This document shows, in pieces, positions 1-8,849 of a stretch of 64,000 bases of DNA. Source of the DNA: Burkholderia pseudomultivorans (GTDB lineage: Bacteria; Pseudomonadota; Gammaproteobacteria; Burkholderiales; Burkholderiaceae); contig NZ_CABVPP010000009.1 of assembly GCF_902499075.1 (NCBI RefSeq), forward strand, positions 1-64,000. Direction: 5' to 3'. The number at the start of each line of letters is the position of its first letter. Positions within the stretch are counted from its first letter, which is position 1. The notes under the pieces are model-generated. The model had not been told where the DNA came from, made no database searches, and saw nothing but the letters and a program-made list of their open reading frames with translations. Both the position numbers and the translations under genes were made by a program.

Positions 1-659
1 GACGCAGGGTCGGCGCCGAGCGCGGTCAGCAGCACGGTCGACACGATCGCGCCGGCGAGCGCGCATGCAGCCGCGCGGCGCGACTCGGCCGCGATGCCCG
101 CGACGATCAGCGCGCCGGCCCACGCGCCTTGCGCGAAGGTGGTCTGCGCGACGCCGGCGAGCAGCGCGGGGCCGATGGCGGACCACGTCGGCGTCGCGCC
201 GGCGATCGCGCCATCCGCATGCTGCGTCGCAATAAAAAACGGCAGCCAGAGCGCGGACACCGCGAGGCACGGGCTCGAATACGGACACTGCCGCCATTTC
301 GCGAGCGGCCCGCGCATCGCGCGATGTACCAGCGCCGCGCCGATCGCGGGCAACGGCGACAGCACGACGCCGATCAGCGGATCCGGCGCGAACACGACGG
401 CGATCAGCGCGGCGAGCGCGCCGTTGAAACCGTGCAGCCCCTGTTCGACATCGTCGCGCCGCGCGCCGGTCAGCACCGCGGCCAGGTTGGCGGCGGCCGC
501 GCCGAGCAGGGCCGCGCAGGCGAGCCGCAGGTCGGTCAGCGCCAGCGCGGCGAGCAGCAGCGCGCCCGTGAGCGCGTTCGCCTGCAGCACGATCTGTCCG
601 ATGCTGCGCAGCAGGATGCGCAGGTCGATCGACGGCGTGGCAGAGTGTGCGGTGGACAT
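1..659 (-). CDS. Urea transporter, 3'-truncated by window edge
   Basis: Integral membrane protein resembling the bacterial urea transporter (UT) family, which carries urea passively across the inner membrane. The 219 visible codons start at the ATG at 659-657. They show alternating hydrophobic segments and family-like stretches such as IGQIVLQANALTG (about residue 20) and GLHGFNGALAALI (about residue 75), typical of the first UT repeat. The C-terminal part lies beyond base 1. It is divergent from the gene at 781, so 660-780 should hold both promoters. No urease gene is visible here. The family call rests on motif memory, so a different small-channel family is possible. Confidence 0.75.
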   Translation of the reverse strand, partial: MSTAHSATPSIDLRILLRSIGQIVLQANALTGALLLAALALTDLRLACAALLGAAAANLAAVLTGARRDDVEQGLHGFNGALAALIAVVFAPDPLIGVVLSPLPAIGAALVHRAMRGPLAKWRQCPYSSPCLAVSALWLPFFIATQHADGAIAGATPTWSAIGPALLAGVAQTTFAQGAWAGALIVAGIAAESRRAAACALAGAIVSTVLLTALGADPA

Positions 660-780
660 GATGGCGGCGGAGCAGGACGAGCCGCGAGCATAGGACACAA
701 TCCCGTGCACCGGAATAGGGAATTCTGGATAGTCGGGATTTGTGCGCGATGCCCCACCGTGGGGCGCGGAAGGAGGCGGA

Positions 781-1338
781 ATGACGAAAGCGGTGCGCTG
801 GGCGTCGCTCGAGGGCGACGGCATCGAACATCTGACGTTCGAGCGGAGCGACGTCGGCATCGTCGTCGAAAGCGCGGTGGTCGGCCAGCGCTACGGCCGG
901 GCCTACGGGCTCGCGTATCGGCTGGTCTGCGATCCGCGATGGCGCGTGACCGACGCGGTGCTCAGGGTGATGGGCGGCGGCACGCTCGAGCTGCGCGGCG
1001 ACGGCGCCGGTCACTGGCGCGACGGTGCGGGCCGTGCGCTGCCCGCACTGGACGGCTGCATCGACATCGATATCGCGGCGACGCCGTTCACGAACGCGCT
1101 GCCGATCGGCCGCCTCGAACTCGCGCGCGGCGAGCGGCGGCCGATCGACGTCGTCTACGTGTCGGTGCCCGACCTGGCCGCGACGCGGGTCGAGCAGGCG
1201 TACACCTGCATCGAGCCGGGCCGGCGCTACCGCTACGAAGGCATCTTCCGCAACTTCACCGCCGAGATGGACATCGACGACGACGGCCTCGTGATCGACT
1301 ACGAGACGCTGTTCAGGCGTCTGCCGGAGCCCGGCTGA
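781..1338 (+). CDS. Putative glycolipid-binding domain protein (DUF1089-like)
   Basis: Cytoplasmic protein of 185 residues with no signal peptide or membrane segment. It resembles the putative glycolipid-binding family PF06475 (DUF1089): an N-terminal RWASLEGDGIEHLTF stretch, a central SAVVGQRYGRAYGLAYRL core and a conserved end with RYEGIFRNFTAEMDID. The start at 781 is preceded by the Shine-Dalgarno-like GGAGGCGG. An in-frame ATG at 742 is less likely. Its last 40 bases overlap the end of the convergent alpha/beta hydrolase gene. The biochemical role of the family is not established. Confidence 0.7.
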   Translation: MTKAVRWASLEGDGIEHLTFERSDVGIVVESAVVGQRYGRAYGLAYRLVCDPRWRVTDAVLRVMGGGTLELRGDGAGHWRDGAGRALPALDGCIDIDIAATPFTNALPIGRLELARGERRPIDVVYVSVPDLAATRVEQAYTCIEPGRRYRYEGIFRNFTAEMDIDDDGLVIDYETLFRRLPEPG

Positions 1339-2210
1339 GCGGCGGCCGCGTGCGACGGCGCCGCCTTGCGGTCCTGCGCGGACGCGAAACGGTCGATCCG
1401 CGACGCGATCAGGTCGGGATTGCGCAGCACGATCCAGTGGGCCCCGTCGATTTCCTCGCGGACATGCTCGCCGAGCCAGCGATCGAGATCGACCGTCATC
1501 TCGGGCGTCACGTAGCGGTCGCGCACCGGCACGAGAATCTGCACCGGCGCCTGCGCATGCCGCTCGCGCGGCCTTCTTGCACGCGCGATGAAGTTTGCGC
1601 GGTACATCTGCAACCCGTTCAGCGCATTCTTCAATTGCGACGGATCGCGCTCGACGCGCACGCGTTCGGTCAGCTGCAGCCAGCGTGGCCACAGCGCAGC
1701 GCCGCCGAGCCGCCAGACCAGCGACGGCACGAGCGGCAGGTGAAAGAACGCGATGTACCACGACTTCAGGCTCTGCTTGAGCCGCAGCTTCGCGCGGAAC
1801 ACGTGGTCGAGGCACGGGCCCGAGATCGACGTATACGACGCGATCCGCCCGCGAAACGCGGGATCGGTGACAGCCTCCCAGCACTGGATCGAGCCCCAGT
1901 CGTGACCGACGAGGTGGAACGGCCGGCCGCCGCAGGTCGCGTCGGCGACGGCCTGCAGGTCGTCGGCGAGCCGCGCGAGCGCGTAGTCGGCGCGGCGGCG
2001 CGGCGCATCGGAGGCGCCCGCACCGCGCACGTCATACGCGATCACGCGGTAGCGTTGCGCGAGCCGTGCGCGGATCGGCGCCCACACGGCCGCCGAATCG
2101 GGGTAGCCGTGCACGAGGATCAGCGGCGGCGCGCGACGCGGGCCGCTGACGTAGACGGCGAGTTTCACGTCGCCCGATCGAACGGTCAGCATGTCGCTTG
2201 CGCGCGCCAT
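1299..2210 (-). CDS. Alpha/beta-fold hydrolase, last gene of a monooxygenase operon
   Basis: Serine hydrolase of the alpha/beta fold, about 303 residues and probably cytoplasmic. Visible signatures are the oxyanion-hole segment LVHGYPDS near residue 33, a GHDWGS nucleophile elbow and a late GAHWIVLRNPD stretch. The nucleophile position in G-H-D-W-G is Asp, as in epoxide hydrolases and haloalkane dehalogenases rather than Ser esterases. The start at 2210 lies 4 bases after the upstream stop, which fits translational coupling; an alternative ATG is at 2192. It is the last gene of the minus-strand set beginning at 5654. It may process the product of the upstream monooxygenase, but the substrate is unknown. 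Confidence 0.8.
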   Translation of the reverse strand: MARASDMLTVRSGDVKLAVYVSGPRRAPPLILVHGYPDSAAVWAPIRARLAQRYRVIAYDVRGAGASDAPRRRADYALARLADDLQAVADATCGGRPFHLVGHDWGSIQCWEAVTDPAFRGRIASYTSISGPCLDHVFRAKLRLKQSLKSWYIAFFHLPLVPSLVWRLGGAALWPRWLQLTERVRVERDPSQLKNALNGLQMYRANFIARARRPRERHAQAPVQILVPVRDRYVTPEMTVDLDRWLGEHVREEIDGAHWIVLRNPDLIASRIDRFASAQDRKAAPSHAAAAQPGSGRRLNSVS

Positions 2211-2214
2211 CGCG

Positions 2215-3120
2215 TCAGGCCTGCGGGATCGGATGCAGCGGCACGCGGCGCGGGGCCGCCTGCGCCGCATAGCGCGCGTTGGTCGCGTCGATGTTCGCGA
2301 GCAGCGTGTCGAGCCCTTGCAGGTACTGGTGGTTGTCGTGGTCCCACGGATGGAAGCCCGGGCGGAAATAGTCGAGCCATTCGCGCGCGATGCTCGGGAA
2401 CACGCCGTGTTTCGGCCCGTACAGATACTTGACGAGACGCCACATCCCGCCGAACTTCCCGTGACGGCGGCGGTGCGCGAGCATCAGGCGCACATGGAAG
2501 TCGAACACGATGGTCCAGAACGTCAGCGTCGTCAACAGCATCGTGCCGGTGCGCAGCAGGTAGCTGCCGAGGCCGGGCTTCATCACCGCGTTCCATACGT
2601 CGTACGACACGGCCTTGTGCTCGGTCTCTTCCATCGCGTGCCACATCCACATCTGCGTGTAGCCCTCGACCGAGCCGTCGATGCGGTGCTCGTGGCCCGA
2701 CAGCAGCTGGTTCGCGAGAATCGCCGTGTAGTGTTCGAGCGCGATCGTGATCGCCAACTGCATCGAGTGCGGCAGCAGCTTGCGGAACCAGCCTAGGATC
2801 GTCCACAGGCGCTTGTCGAGCTTGTGCGCGGGCAGCCCCGACGATTGCAGCAGGTCGTTGTACTCGATGTGTTCGCGCGTATGCATCGCTTCCTGGCCGA
2901 TGAAGCCGAGCACCTGCTTCTTCAGTTCAGGGTCTTCGATCCGGTCGCGGTAGTTGCGCACCGAATCCATGAAGAAGCGTTCGCCGGCCGGGAACAGCAG
3001 CGACAGCGCGTTCATGAAGTGCGTGACGGGCACGCCCTGTACGTGCCAGTCCTTCGCGCGTTCGGGCGGCAGGGCGAAGCGGATGTCGCGCCTTACCGGC
3101 ATCATGTGCGGGGTCGTCAT
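2215..3120 (-). CDS. Predicted metal-dependent hydrolase (PF10118-like)
   Basis: Protein of 301 residues resembling the PF10118 predicted metal-dependent hydrolases. It carries His/Glu-rich helices suited to metal binding: FIGQEAMHTREH (about residues 72-83), TIALEHYTA (about 125) and MWHAMEETEHKAV (about 158). The arrangement recalls di-iron ferritin-like helices. A hydrophobic stretch near residues 190-210 may touch the membrane. Its ATG overlaps the stop of the upstream SDR gene as ATGA at 3117-3120, so the two are translationally coupled. Members are often found beside flavin monooxygenases and SDRs, as here. The activity is uncharacterised. Confidence 0.8.
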   Translation of the reverse strand: MTTPHMMPVRRDIRFALPPERAKDWHVQGVPVTHFMNALSLLFPAGERFFMDSVRNYRDRIEDPELKKQVLGFIGQEAMHTREHIEYNDLLQSSGLPAHKLDKRLWTILGWFRKLLPHSMQLAITIALEHYTAILANQLLSGHEHRIDGSVEGYTQMWMWHAMEETEHKAVSYDVWNAVMKPGLGSYLLRTGTMLLTTLTFWTIVFDFHVRLMLAHRRRHGKFGGMWRLVKYLYGPKHGVFPSIAREWLDYFRPGFHPWDHDNHQYLQGLDTLLANIDATNARYAAQAAPRRVPLHPIPQA

Positions 3121-4055
3121 GACTGGTTTCCTCCCTGATTGCCTGCATTGTTATAGGTTGCGTGGAGCGGCGCGCTCGCCGGCGTGCCGTAGCGGGCCGC
3201 GCGGCGGCGTGCCTTGCGGGCCTCCTGGCGCGACTTGAGCACGACGAGCGTCTGGTAGGCGGACGGCAGGATCCGCGCCATCCAGTCGGCGGCCTTCGCG
3301 TCGCGGCCGATCAGCACGCGGCGCTTGTTGCGGCGCACGCCGGACAGGATCGTGCGCGCGGCGTCGTCGGCGGTCGTGATGAAGAACTTCTCGAAATCGT
3401 CCTTGCCTTGCTGTTCGCTCTCGATCATGAAACCGACCATGTTCTTCGCGATGCGGCTCGACTGCGCGATATTGGTGCGGATGCCGCCCGGGTGCACGCA
3501 GGTCGCCGACACGCCGCACTTCATCATGTCGAGTTCCTGGCGCAGCGATTCGGTGAAGCCGCGCACCGCGAACTTGGTCGCGTTGTAGCCGCTCATGCCG
3601 GGCTGCGCGAAGATCCCGAAGATGCTCGACGTATTGATCACGTGGCCTTCGCCCGCCGCCTTCAGGTGCGGCAGGAACGCCTTCGTGCCGTGCACGATGC
3701 CCCAGAAATTGATGTTCACGATCCATTCGAGATCGCTGTATTCCATCCCTTCGATGGTGCTCGACAGCGCGACGCCCGCGTTGTTGAAGATCAGGTTGAC
3801 CTTGCCGTGCGCCTTCGCGGTGTCGTCGGCCCACGCGAACATCGCGTCGCGATCGCCGACGTCGAGCACGCGCGTCGTCACGCGCACGTTCGGCGCGATC
3901 GCGCGGACGATCCGCTCGGTTTCGGCGAGGCCGACGCCGTTCTTGTCGGCGAGCGACACGTGGCAGCCGGCCTGCGCGAGCTGTACCGCGAGCGAGCGGC
4001 CCATGCCCGAGCCGGCGCCCGTGATCGCGGCGACCTTGTTGGCGAAATCTTTCAT
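3117..4055 (-). CDS. SDR-family oxidoreductase (SadH-like)
   Basis: NAD(P)-dependent short-chain dehydrogenase/reductase of 312 residues. It has the cofactor motif TGAGSGMG (about 12-19), NNAG (about 90-93), a catalytic Ser in the INTSSIFG strand and the YNATK motif (Y-x-x-x-K, about 157-161). A basic C-terminal tail of about 50 residues exceeds the usual 250-residue core. The start at 4055 has the ribosome site AAGGAG upstream. It lies 21 bases after the monooxygenase stop and overlaps the next gene by four bases. A plausible role is interconverting alcohol and ketone for the adjacent monooxygenase; the substrate is unknown. Confidence 0.88.
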   Translation of the reverse strand: MKDFANKVAAITGAGSGMGRSLAVQLAQAGCHVSLADKNGVGLAETERIVRAIAPNVRVTTRVLDVGDRDAMFAWADDTAKAHGKVNLIFNNAGVALSSTIEGMEYSDLEWIVNINFWGIVHGTKAFLPHLKAAGEGHVINTSSIFGIFAQPGMSGYNATKFAVRGFTESLRQELDMMKCGVSATCVHPGGIRTNIAQSSRIAKNMVGFMIESEQQGKDDFEKFFITTADDAARTILSGVRRNKRRVLIGRDAKAADWMARILPSAYQTLVVLKSRQEARKARRRAARYGTPASAPLHATYNNAGNQGGNQS

Positions 4056-4076
4056 GTCGGTGGCTCCTTGTCGGTG

Positions 4077-5654
4077 TCAGGCCGCTTCGGCGGATGCGGA
4101 AGCGGCGGGCGCGGCCAGCGGCTGCGCGGCGGTGTCGTGCCGGGGCGCGCGATACGCGTGGTAGTCGGCGATCGAGAAGTGCGCGGTGGCCTGGCGGAAG
4201 CGCCACGTGAAGCCCGGCCACAGCGTCGTGTTCTTGCCGGTGCGCGGATCGAGGTACCAGCTCTTGCAGCCGCCCGTCGACCAGATCGCCTTCTTCAGCT
4301 TGCCCTGCAGTTCGCTGTTGAACTGCGCCTCGACGGTCGGACGCACCTCGATCGCGTCCGCGCGTTCGCGGTGCATCGCCTGCAGTGCGCCGAGGATGTA
4401 TTCGATCTGCGACTCGATCATGAACACCATCGAGTTGTGGCCGAGGCCCGTGTTCGGGCCGACGATCATGAAGAAATTCGGGTAGCCGGGTAGCGTCGTG
4501 CCGAGATACGCATGCGCACCGTCGCGCCACGCATCGACGATGTCGAGGCCGTTGCGGCCGACGATCGCGCCGCGCGGAAACGGATCGGCGACCTGGAAGC
4601 CGGTGCCGTAGATCAGGCAGTCGACTTCATGGCGCTGGCCGTCGGTCGTCACCACTGCGTCGGCCTCGATATGGTCGATGCCGGTCGTGATCACGTCGAC
4701 GTTCTGCCGCGACAGCGCGGGGTAATAGTCGTTCGAGATCAGCACGCGCTTGCAGCCGAGCGTGTAGTCCGGCGTGACCGCGCGGCGCAGTTCCGGATCG
4801 GCGATCTGCTTGCGGATGTGGCGCAGCGCGAGCTTCTGCACGTTCTTCATCAGCCCCGGATGGATCGCGAAGCCGAGCACGCGCGATTCGAGCATCCAGT
4901 AGATGCCGCTGCGCATCACCTTCTGCGTGATCGGCAGCGTGCGGAACAGCCATTGCTCGAACCGGGTCAGCTTGCGGTCGGGCTTCGGCATGATCCACGG
5001 CGGCGTGCGCTGGAACAGCGCGAGCGTCTTCACGCGCGGCGCGATCTGCGGAACGAACTGGATCGCGCTCGCGCCGGTGCCGATTACCGCGACGCGCTTG
5101 CCTTCGAGTGGGTAGTCGTGATCCCACTGCTGCGAGTGGAACGCGCGGCCGCGGAAATCCTCGACGCCGGGAATCGCCGGCAGCGCCGCGCGCGACAGGC
5201 CGCCCATGCCCGATACGAGCACGCGCGCGGACAGCCGCCTGCCGTTCGTGAACGTCAGGTTCCAGCGCTGCGCACGTTCGTCGTATTCCGCGCGCTGCAG
5301 TTCGTGGTTCAGGCGCAGGTGCGAGCCGATCCCGAAGCGCTGCACGCAGTCTTCCAGATACGCGCGGATCTCCGGCTGCGGCGCGAACATGCGCGTCCAG
5401 CGCGGGTTCGGTGCGAACGAGAACGAGTAGACGTGCGATTGCACGTCGCATGCACACCCGGGGTAATGGTTGTCGCGCCACGTGCCGCCGACCGAGGCCG
5501 CCTTTTCGAGGACGACGAAGTCGGTCACGCCGGTCTGTCGCAGGCGGATGGCCATCCCGAGACCGGCGAAGCCGGTGCCGATGACGGCGATGTCGACGGT
5601 TTCGTCCAGGCCGTCGTGGCCGGGCGGGCCGAAAGGCAGGGTGCGAGCATTCAT
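4077..5654 (-). CDS. Flavin-containing monooxygenase, Baeyer-Villiger type
   Basis: FAD/NADPH monooxygenase of about 525 residues. It has an FAD-binding GTGFAGLG near the N-terminus, GGTWRDNHYPGCACD typical of class B monooxygenases, an NADPH-binding GTGASA and the fingerprint F-x-G-x-x-x-H-x-x-x-W seen as FRGRAFHSQQW. These enzymes insert oxygen next to a ketone, giving an ester or lactone. The start at 5654 is preferred because GGAGA lies 7 bases upstream. An in-frame ATG at 5678 would add eight residues. It heads the operon with SDR and two hydrolases. The set recalls the mymA-type gene group of mycobacteria, but the substrate is not deducible. Confidence 0.88.
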   Translation of the reverse strand: MNARTLPFGPPGHDGLDETVDIAVIGTGFAGLGMAIRLRQTGVTDFVVLEKAASVGGTWRDNHYPGCACDVQSHVYSFSFAPNPRWTRMFAPQPEIRAYLEDCVQRFGIGSHLRLNHELQRAEYDERAQRWNLTFTNGRRLSARVLVSGMGGLSRAALPAIPGVEDFRGRAFHSQQWDHDYPLEGKRVAVIGTGASAIQFVPQIAPRVKTLALFQRTPPWIMPKPDRKLTRFEQWLFRTLPITQKVMRSGIYWMLESRVLGFAIHPGLMKNVQKLALRHIRKQIADPELRRAVTPDYTLGCKRVLISNDYYPALSRQNVDVITTGIDHIEADAVVTTDGQRHEVDCLIYGTGFQVADPFPRGAIVGRNGLDIVDAWRDGAHAYLGTTLPGYPNFFMIVGPNTGLGHNSMVFMIESQIEYILGALQAMHRERADAIEVRPTVEAQFNSELQGKLKKAIWSTGGCKSWYLDPRTGKNTTLWPGFTWRFRQATAHFSIADYHAYRAPRHDTAAQPLAAPAASASAEAA

Positions 5655-5686
5655 CCGGGTGTCTCCGATTTGGCTCATTTTTGAAT

Positions 5687-5706
5687 GTTACATTGATTGA
5701 TGTAAC
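5687..5706. promoter_or_regulatory. Perfect palindrome upstream of monooxygenase operon
   Basis: GTTACAT and ATGTAAC form perfect 7-base arms around a 6-base spacer (TGATTG). The site lies about 30 bases upstream of the monooxygenase start, where a repressor would block transcription. The size and symmetry suit a TetR-type or similar dimeric regulator, but no candidate regulator gene is adjacent. The role is inferred from position and symmetry only. Confidence 0.5.
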
Positions 5707-6013
5707 GATAGTGGCTGGGCCTGCAAACCGCAAGAGGCTAGAAGCCGGACTCTAAGGGCCGGAAAGCACGCGGGGAAAGGCTGAGCGCGGTTTGGAACGG
5801 TGTGGTTTTTGCAATGCGGAATGGGCTGCGAGGGCCGTTGGACGGGGCGGGAAGGTGGCGGGAATGGCTTGCCGGCGGATCGCAGCCTGTTTGATTTCGT
5901 CGCAGCGATGCGCGTGTTTCGGCAGCAGCTAGGGTTTTCAGGGAGCCTTCCCGCGACCGGCCGGCCCTCGTCAGGCCTTCGACGCGGTGGGTGCCGGTTT
6001 CTTTTGTTTGATA
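5707..6013. other. Intergenic region between monooxygenase and arsenic operons
   Basis: About 300 bases between two divergent units. No coding frame with a credible ribosome site was found. The right end is AT-rich and leads into the arsR operator, and the left end carries the palindrome described separately. Nothing else recognisable was seen. Confidence 0.4.
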
Positions 6014-6031
6014 TTTCGATTAGTATCGAAA
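6014..6031. promoter_or_regulatory. ArsR operator/promoter
   Basis: TTTCGAT-TAGT-ATCGAAA is a perfect inverted repeat ending 1 base before the arsR start codon. The central TAGTAT (6021-6026) could serve as the -10 box, which would place transcription start at or next to the ATG at 6033. This would give a leaderless or near-leaderless arsR message, autorepressed by ArsR bound on its own -10. Position and symmetry are seen; function is inferred. Confidence 0.6.
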
Positions 6032-6032
6032 C

Positions 6033-6380
6033 ATGGAAACGAATCAGACCATCGCCGTCCTCTCCGCGCTCGCGCACGAATCCCGGCTCGCGGTGTTCCG
6101 CGCGCTCGTGCAGGCGGGGCCGTCGGGCCTGCCGGCCGGGCAGATTGCCGCGCAGCTCGACGTGCCGCCGTCGTCGCTGTCCTTTCACCTGAAGGAGCTG
6201 ACCCACGCGCAGCTCGTCACCAGCCGTCAGGAAGGGCGCTTCGTCATCTACTGCGCGAACTACGCGACGATGAACGGACTGCTCGACTATCTGACCGAGA
6301 ACTGCTGCGGCGGCAATCCGTGCTCGCCGGTATCCGCCTGTTCGCCGTCCGGCAAAACCGTCTGCACCGATCAACCCTGA
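6033..6380 (+). CDS. arsR: ArsR-family arsenite-responsive repressor
   Basis: Winged-helix repressor of 115 residues. The recognition region VPPSSLSFHLKEL (about 45-57) and the wing around EGRFVIYC match ArsR/SmtB proteins. The classical CVC motif of the DNA-binding helix is absent. Instead a cysteine cluster lies at the C-terminus (Cys91, Cys92, Cys97, plus Cys103 and Cys111), the arrangement known from ArsR of Acidithiobacillus ferrooxidans, where three C-terminal cysteines bind As(III). Binding should release it from the adjacent operator and induce arsC-acr3-arsH, which follow on the same strand. There is no room for a normal ribosome site before the ATG. Confidence 0.92.
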   Translation: METNQTIAVLSALAHESRLAVFRALVQAGPSGLPAGQIAAQLDVPPSSLSFHLKELTHAQLVTSRQEGRFVIYCANYATMNGLLDYLTENCCGGNPCSPVSACSPSGKTVCTDQP

Positions 6381-6393
6381 AGCGCTCCCGACC

Positions 6394-6888
6394 ATGACGA
6401 CCCGCGTCCTGATTCTCTGTACTCACAATTCCGCGCGCAGCGTGCTGGCGGAAGGCATGCTCAACCACTGGGCCGCGAAGCTCGGCAAGGACGTGCGCGC
6501 GTATAGCGCGGGCAGCGCGCCGAGCGGCCGGCTCAATCCGTACGCGCTGGAGGCGCTGACCCGGGCGGGCGTCGATGTCGGCGGATACCGCAGCAAGAGC
6601 TGGGACGAATTCGTCGGCGATCGCGCGCCCGAGATGCGCATCGTCATCACGGTATGCGACAGTGCGGCCGCGGAAACCTGCCCGTACTGGCCCGGCAGCC
6701 CCGTCAACGTGCATTGGGGGTACGCCGATCCGTCGAACGCGCCGGGAGGCGACGACGGCAAGCGGCTCGCGTTCGAACTGACGCGCCAGGCGATTGCGTA
6801 TCGAATGCTGCAGTTGCTCGCGCTGCCGCTCGATCGAATGGACAACGCCGAACTCCAGGCTGCACTGACCGACATCTCGCGAAACTGA
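6394..6888 (+). CDS. arsC: Arsenate reductase, thioredoxin-coupled low-MW phosphatase type
   Basis: Cytoplasmic enzyme of 164 residues that reduces arsenate to arsenite. The phosphatase-like loop is Cys9-THNSA-Arg15 (C-x5-R), followed by Ser16. Cys88 and Cys96 in the [11 protein letters not shown] segment occupy the positions of the relay cysteines of thioredoxin-dependent ArsC, and Asp112 (ADPS) is the likely general acid. It follows arsR by 13 bases in the same operon. The fold is distinct from the glutaredoxin-linked E. coli ArsC. The product is handed to the Acr3 exporter encoded next. Confidence 0.92.
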   Translation: MTTRVLILCTHNSARSVLAEGMLNHWAAKLGKDVRAYSAGSAPSGRLNPYALEALTRAGVDVGGYRSKSWDEFVGDRAPEMRIVITVCDSAAAETCPYWPGSPVNVHWGYADPSNAPGGDDGKRLAFELTRQAIAYRMLQLLALPLDRMDNAELQAALTDISRN

Positions 6889-6930
6889 TCGCCACGCATC
6901 GCGGCACCGCCGGATCGCGGTGCCGCGTGC

Positions 6931-8025
6931 ATGTGCAAGACCGACACCTGCCCAATGAACACGACCCGCGTCGCTGCGCCCGCAAAGGCGGCCGCCCAGC
7001 CTTCCATCCGCTTCTTCGAACGTTATCTGACCGTCTGGGTCGCGCTGTGCATCGTCGCCGGCATCGCGCTCGGCCAGGCGCTGCCGGGCCTGTTCCAGCG
7101 GATCGGCCGGATCGAATACGCACAGGTCAATCTTCCGGTCGGGCTGCTGATCTGGGTGATGATCGTCCCGATGCTCGTGAAGGTCGACTTCGGCGCGTTG
7201 CACGAGGTGCGTCGGCACGTGAAAGGGATCGGCGTCACGCTCGTCGTGAACTGGCTCGTCAAGCCGTTTTCGATGGCGTTCCTGGGCTGGCTGTTCGTGC
7301 GTCATCTGTTCGCGCCGATGCTGCCGGCGGACCAGCTCGACAGCTATGTCGCCGGCCTGATCCTGCTGGCCGCCGCGCCGTGCACAGCGATGGTGTTCGT
7401 CTGGAGCCGGCTCACCGGCGGCGATCCGCTGTTCACGCTGTCGCAGGTCGCGCTGAACGACAGCATCATGGTGATCGCGTTTGCGCCGCTGGTGGGCCTG
7501 CTGCTCGGGATGTCCGCGATCACGGTGCCGTGGACGACGCTGCTGACGTCGGTCGTGCTCTACATCGTCATCCCGGTGATCCTCGCGCAGATCTGGCGCA
7601 AGGCGTTGCTCGCGAAGGGGCAGGCCGCATTCGATGCGGCCATGGCGAGGCTCGGCCCGTGGTCGATCGCCGCGCTGCTGGCCACGCTCGTGCTGCTGTT
7701 CGCGTTCCAGGGCGAGGCGATCCTGAAGCAGCCGCTGGTGATCGCGCTGCTCGCGGCGCCGATCCTGATCCAGGTGTTCTTCAACGCGGCGCTTGCCTAC
7801 TGGCTCAATCGCGCAGTCGGCGAGAAGCACGAGATTGCGTGCCCGTCGGCGCTGATCGGCGCGTCCAACTTCTTCGAGCTAGCCGTCGCGGCCGCGATCA
7901 GCCTGTTCGGCTTTCATTCCGGCGCGGCGCTGGCCACCGTCGTGGGCGTGCTGATCGAGGTGCCGGTGATGCTGCTGGTGGTACGCATCGTCAACCGGTC
8001 GAAAGGCTGGTACGAGCAGGCTTGA
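6931..8025 (+). CDS. acr3: Acr3-type arsenite efflux permease
   Basis: Inner-membrane arsenite exporter of 364 residues with about ten hydrophobic segments. It contains the family motif [11 protein letters not shown] with the conserved Cys (about residue 151), and late [22 protein letters not shown] typical of Acr3. It pumps As(III) out using the proton motive force and is unrelated to E. coli ArsB despite frequent naming as arsB. An internal ATG at 6955 would give a shorter N-terminus (MNTTRV), and the ribosome site does not decide between them. It lies between arsC and arsH. Confidence 0.92.
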   Translation: MCKTDTCPMNTTRVAAPAKAAAQPSIRFFERYLTVWVALCIVAGIALGQALPGLFQRIGRIEYAQVNLPVGLLIWVMIVPMLVKVDFGALHEVRRHVKGIGVTLVVNWLVKPFSMAFLGWLFVRHLFAPMLPADQLDSYVAGLILLAAAPCTAMVFVWSRLTGGDPLFTLSQVALNDSIMVIAFAPLVGLLLGMSAITVPWTTLLTSVVLYIVIPVILAQIWRKALLAKGQAAFDAAMARLGPWSIAALLATLVLLFAFQGEAILKQPLVIALLAAPILIQVFFNAALAYWLNRAVGEKHEIACPSALIGASNFFELAVAAAISLFGFHSGAALATVVGVLIEVPVMLLVVRIVNRSKGWYEQA

Positions 8026-8045
8026 GCAACACAGGAACCTTCCCC

Positions 8046-8768
8046 ATGCCGAATCTCTTGAACGATCTGCCGCAACTCGACGTCGAGCTGTTTCGCGTGC
8101 CGGACGCCGGGCAGTTGCGGCCGGCGTCGCCGTCCACCCATCCGCCGCGGATCCTGCTGCTGTACGGCTCGCTGCGCGAGCGTTCGTTCAGCCGGCTGCT
8201 GGTCGAGGAAGCCGCACGCCTGCTCACGGCGATGGGCGCCGAGGTGCGCGTATTCAACCCGAGCGGCCTGCCGCTGCCCGACGACGCGCCGGACAGCCAT
8301 CCGAAGGTCGTCGAGCTGCGCGAACAGGTGATGTGGTCGGAAGGCATGGTGTGGTGCTCGCCGGAGCGGCACGGCGCGATGACCGGGATCATGAAGTCGC
8401 AGATCGACTGGATCCCGCTGTCGGCCGGCGCCGTGCGGCCGACGCAGGGCAAGACGCTCGCGGTGATGCAGGTCAGCGGCGGCTCGCAGTCGTTCAACGC
8501 GGTGAACCAGATGCGCGTGCTGGGACGCTGGATGCGCATGCTGACGATCCCGAACCAGTCGTCGGTGGCCAAGGCGTTCATGGAGTTCGACGAGGCCGGC
8601 CGGATGAAGCCGTCGGCCTATTACGACCGTGTCGTGGACGTGATGGAGGAACTGGTGAAATTCACGTTGCTGACGCGCGACATCGGTCCCTACCTCGTCG
8701 ATCGATACAGCGAACGCAAGGAAAGCGCGGAAGCGCTGTCGCGGCGGGTGAATCAGGCGGATATCTGA
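8046..8768 (+). CDS. arsH: ArsH, NADPH-dependent FMN organoarsenical oxidoreductase
   Basis: Flavoprotein of 240 residues. The FMN-binding phosphate loop [11 protein letters not shown] (about residues 39-49) and the [18 protein letters not shown] segment are diagnostic of ArsH in the NADPH-dependent FMN reductase superfamily. ArsH oxidises trivalent organoarsenicals to less toxic pentavalent forms and has a general quinone/azo reductase activity. It ends the arsenic operon, 20 bases after acr3. No hairpin with a T-run was found downstream before the convergent yhhN gene. Confidence 0.93.
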   Translation: MPNLLNDLPQLDVELFRVPDAGQLRPASPSTHPPRILLLYGSLRERSFSRLLVEEAARLLTAMGAEVRVFNPSGLPLPDDAPDSHPKVVELREQVMWSEGMVWCSPERHGAMTGIMKSQIDWIPLSAGAVRPTQGKTLAVMQVSGGSQSFNAVNQMRVLGRWMRMLTIPNQSSVAKAFMEFDEAGRMKPSAYYDRVVDVMEELVKFTLLTRDIGPYLVDRYSERKESAEALSRRVNQADI

Positions 8769-8849
8769 TCCGGCCCGACGCGATCGCGCGCGGTGCGGCG
8801 ATGTATCGACGGCCGCGCAGCAAACCGGTTTGGCCCGGTGTGCAAGCCT

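Noticed and set aside
129-2432. Plus-strand open frame of 767 codons
   Set aside because: It runs across the urea transporter, glycolipid-binding and hydrolase genes in other frames, is Arg-rich and has no domain.
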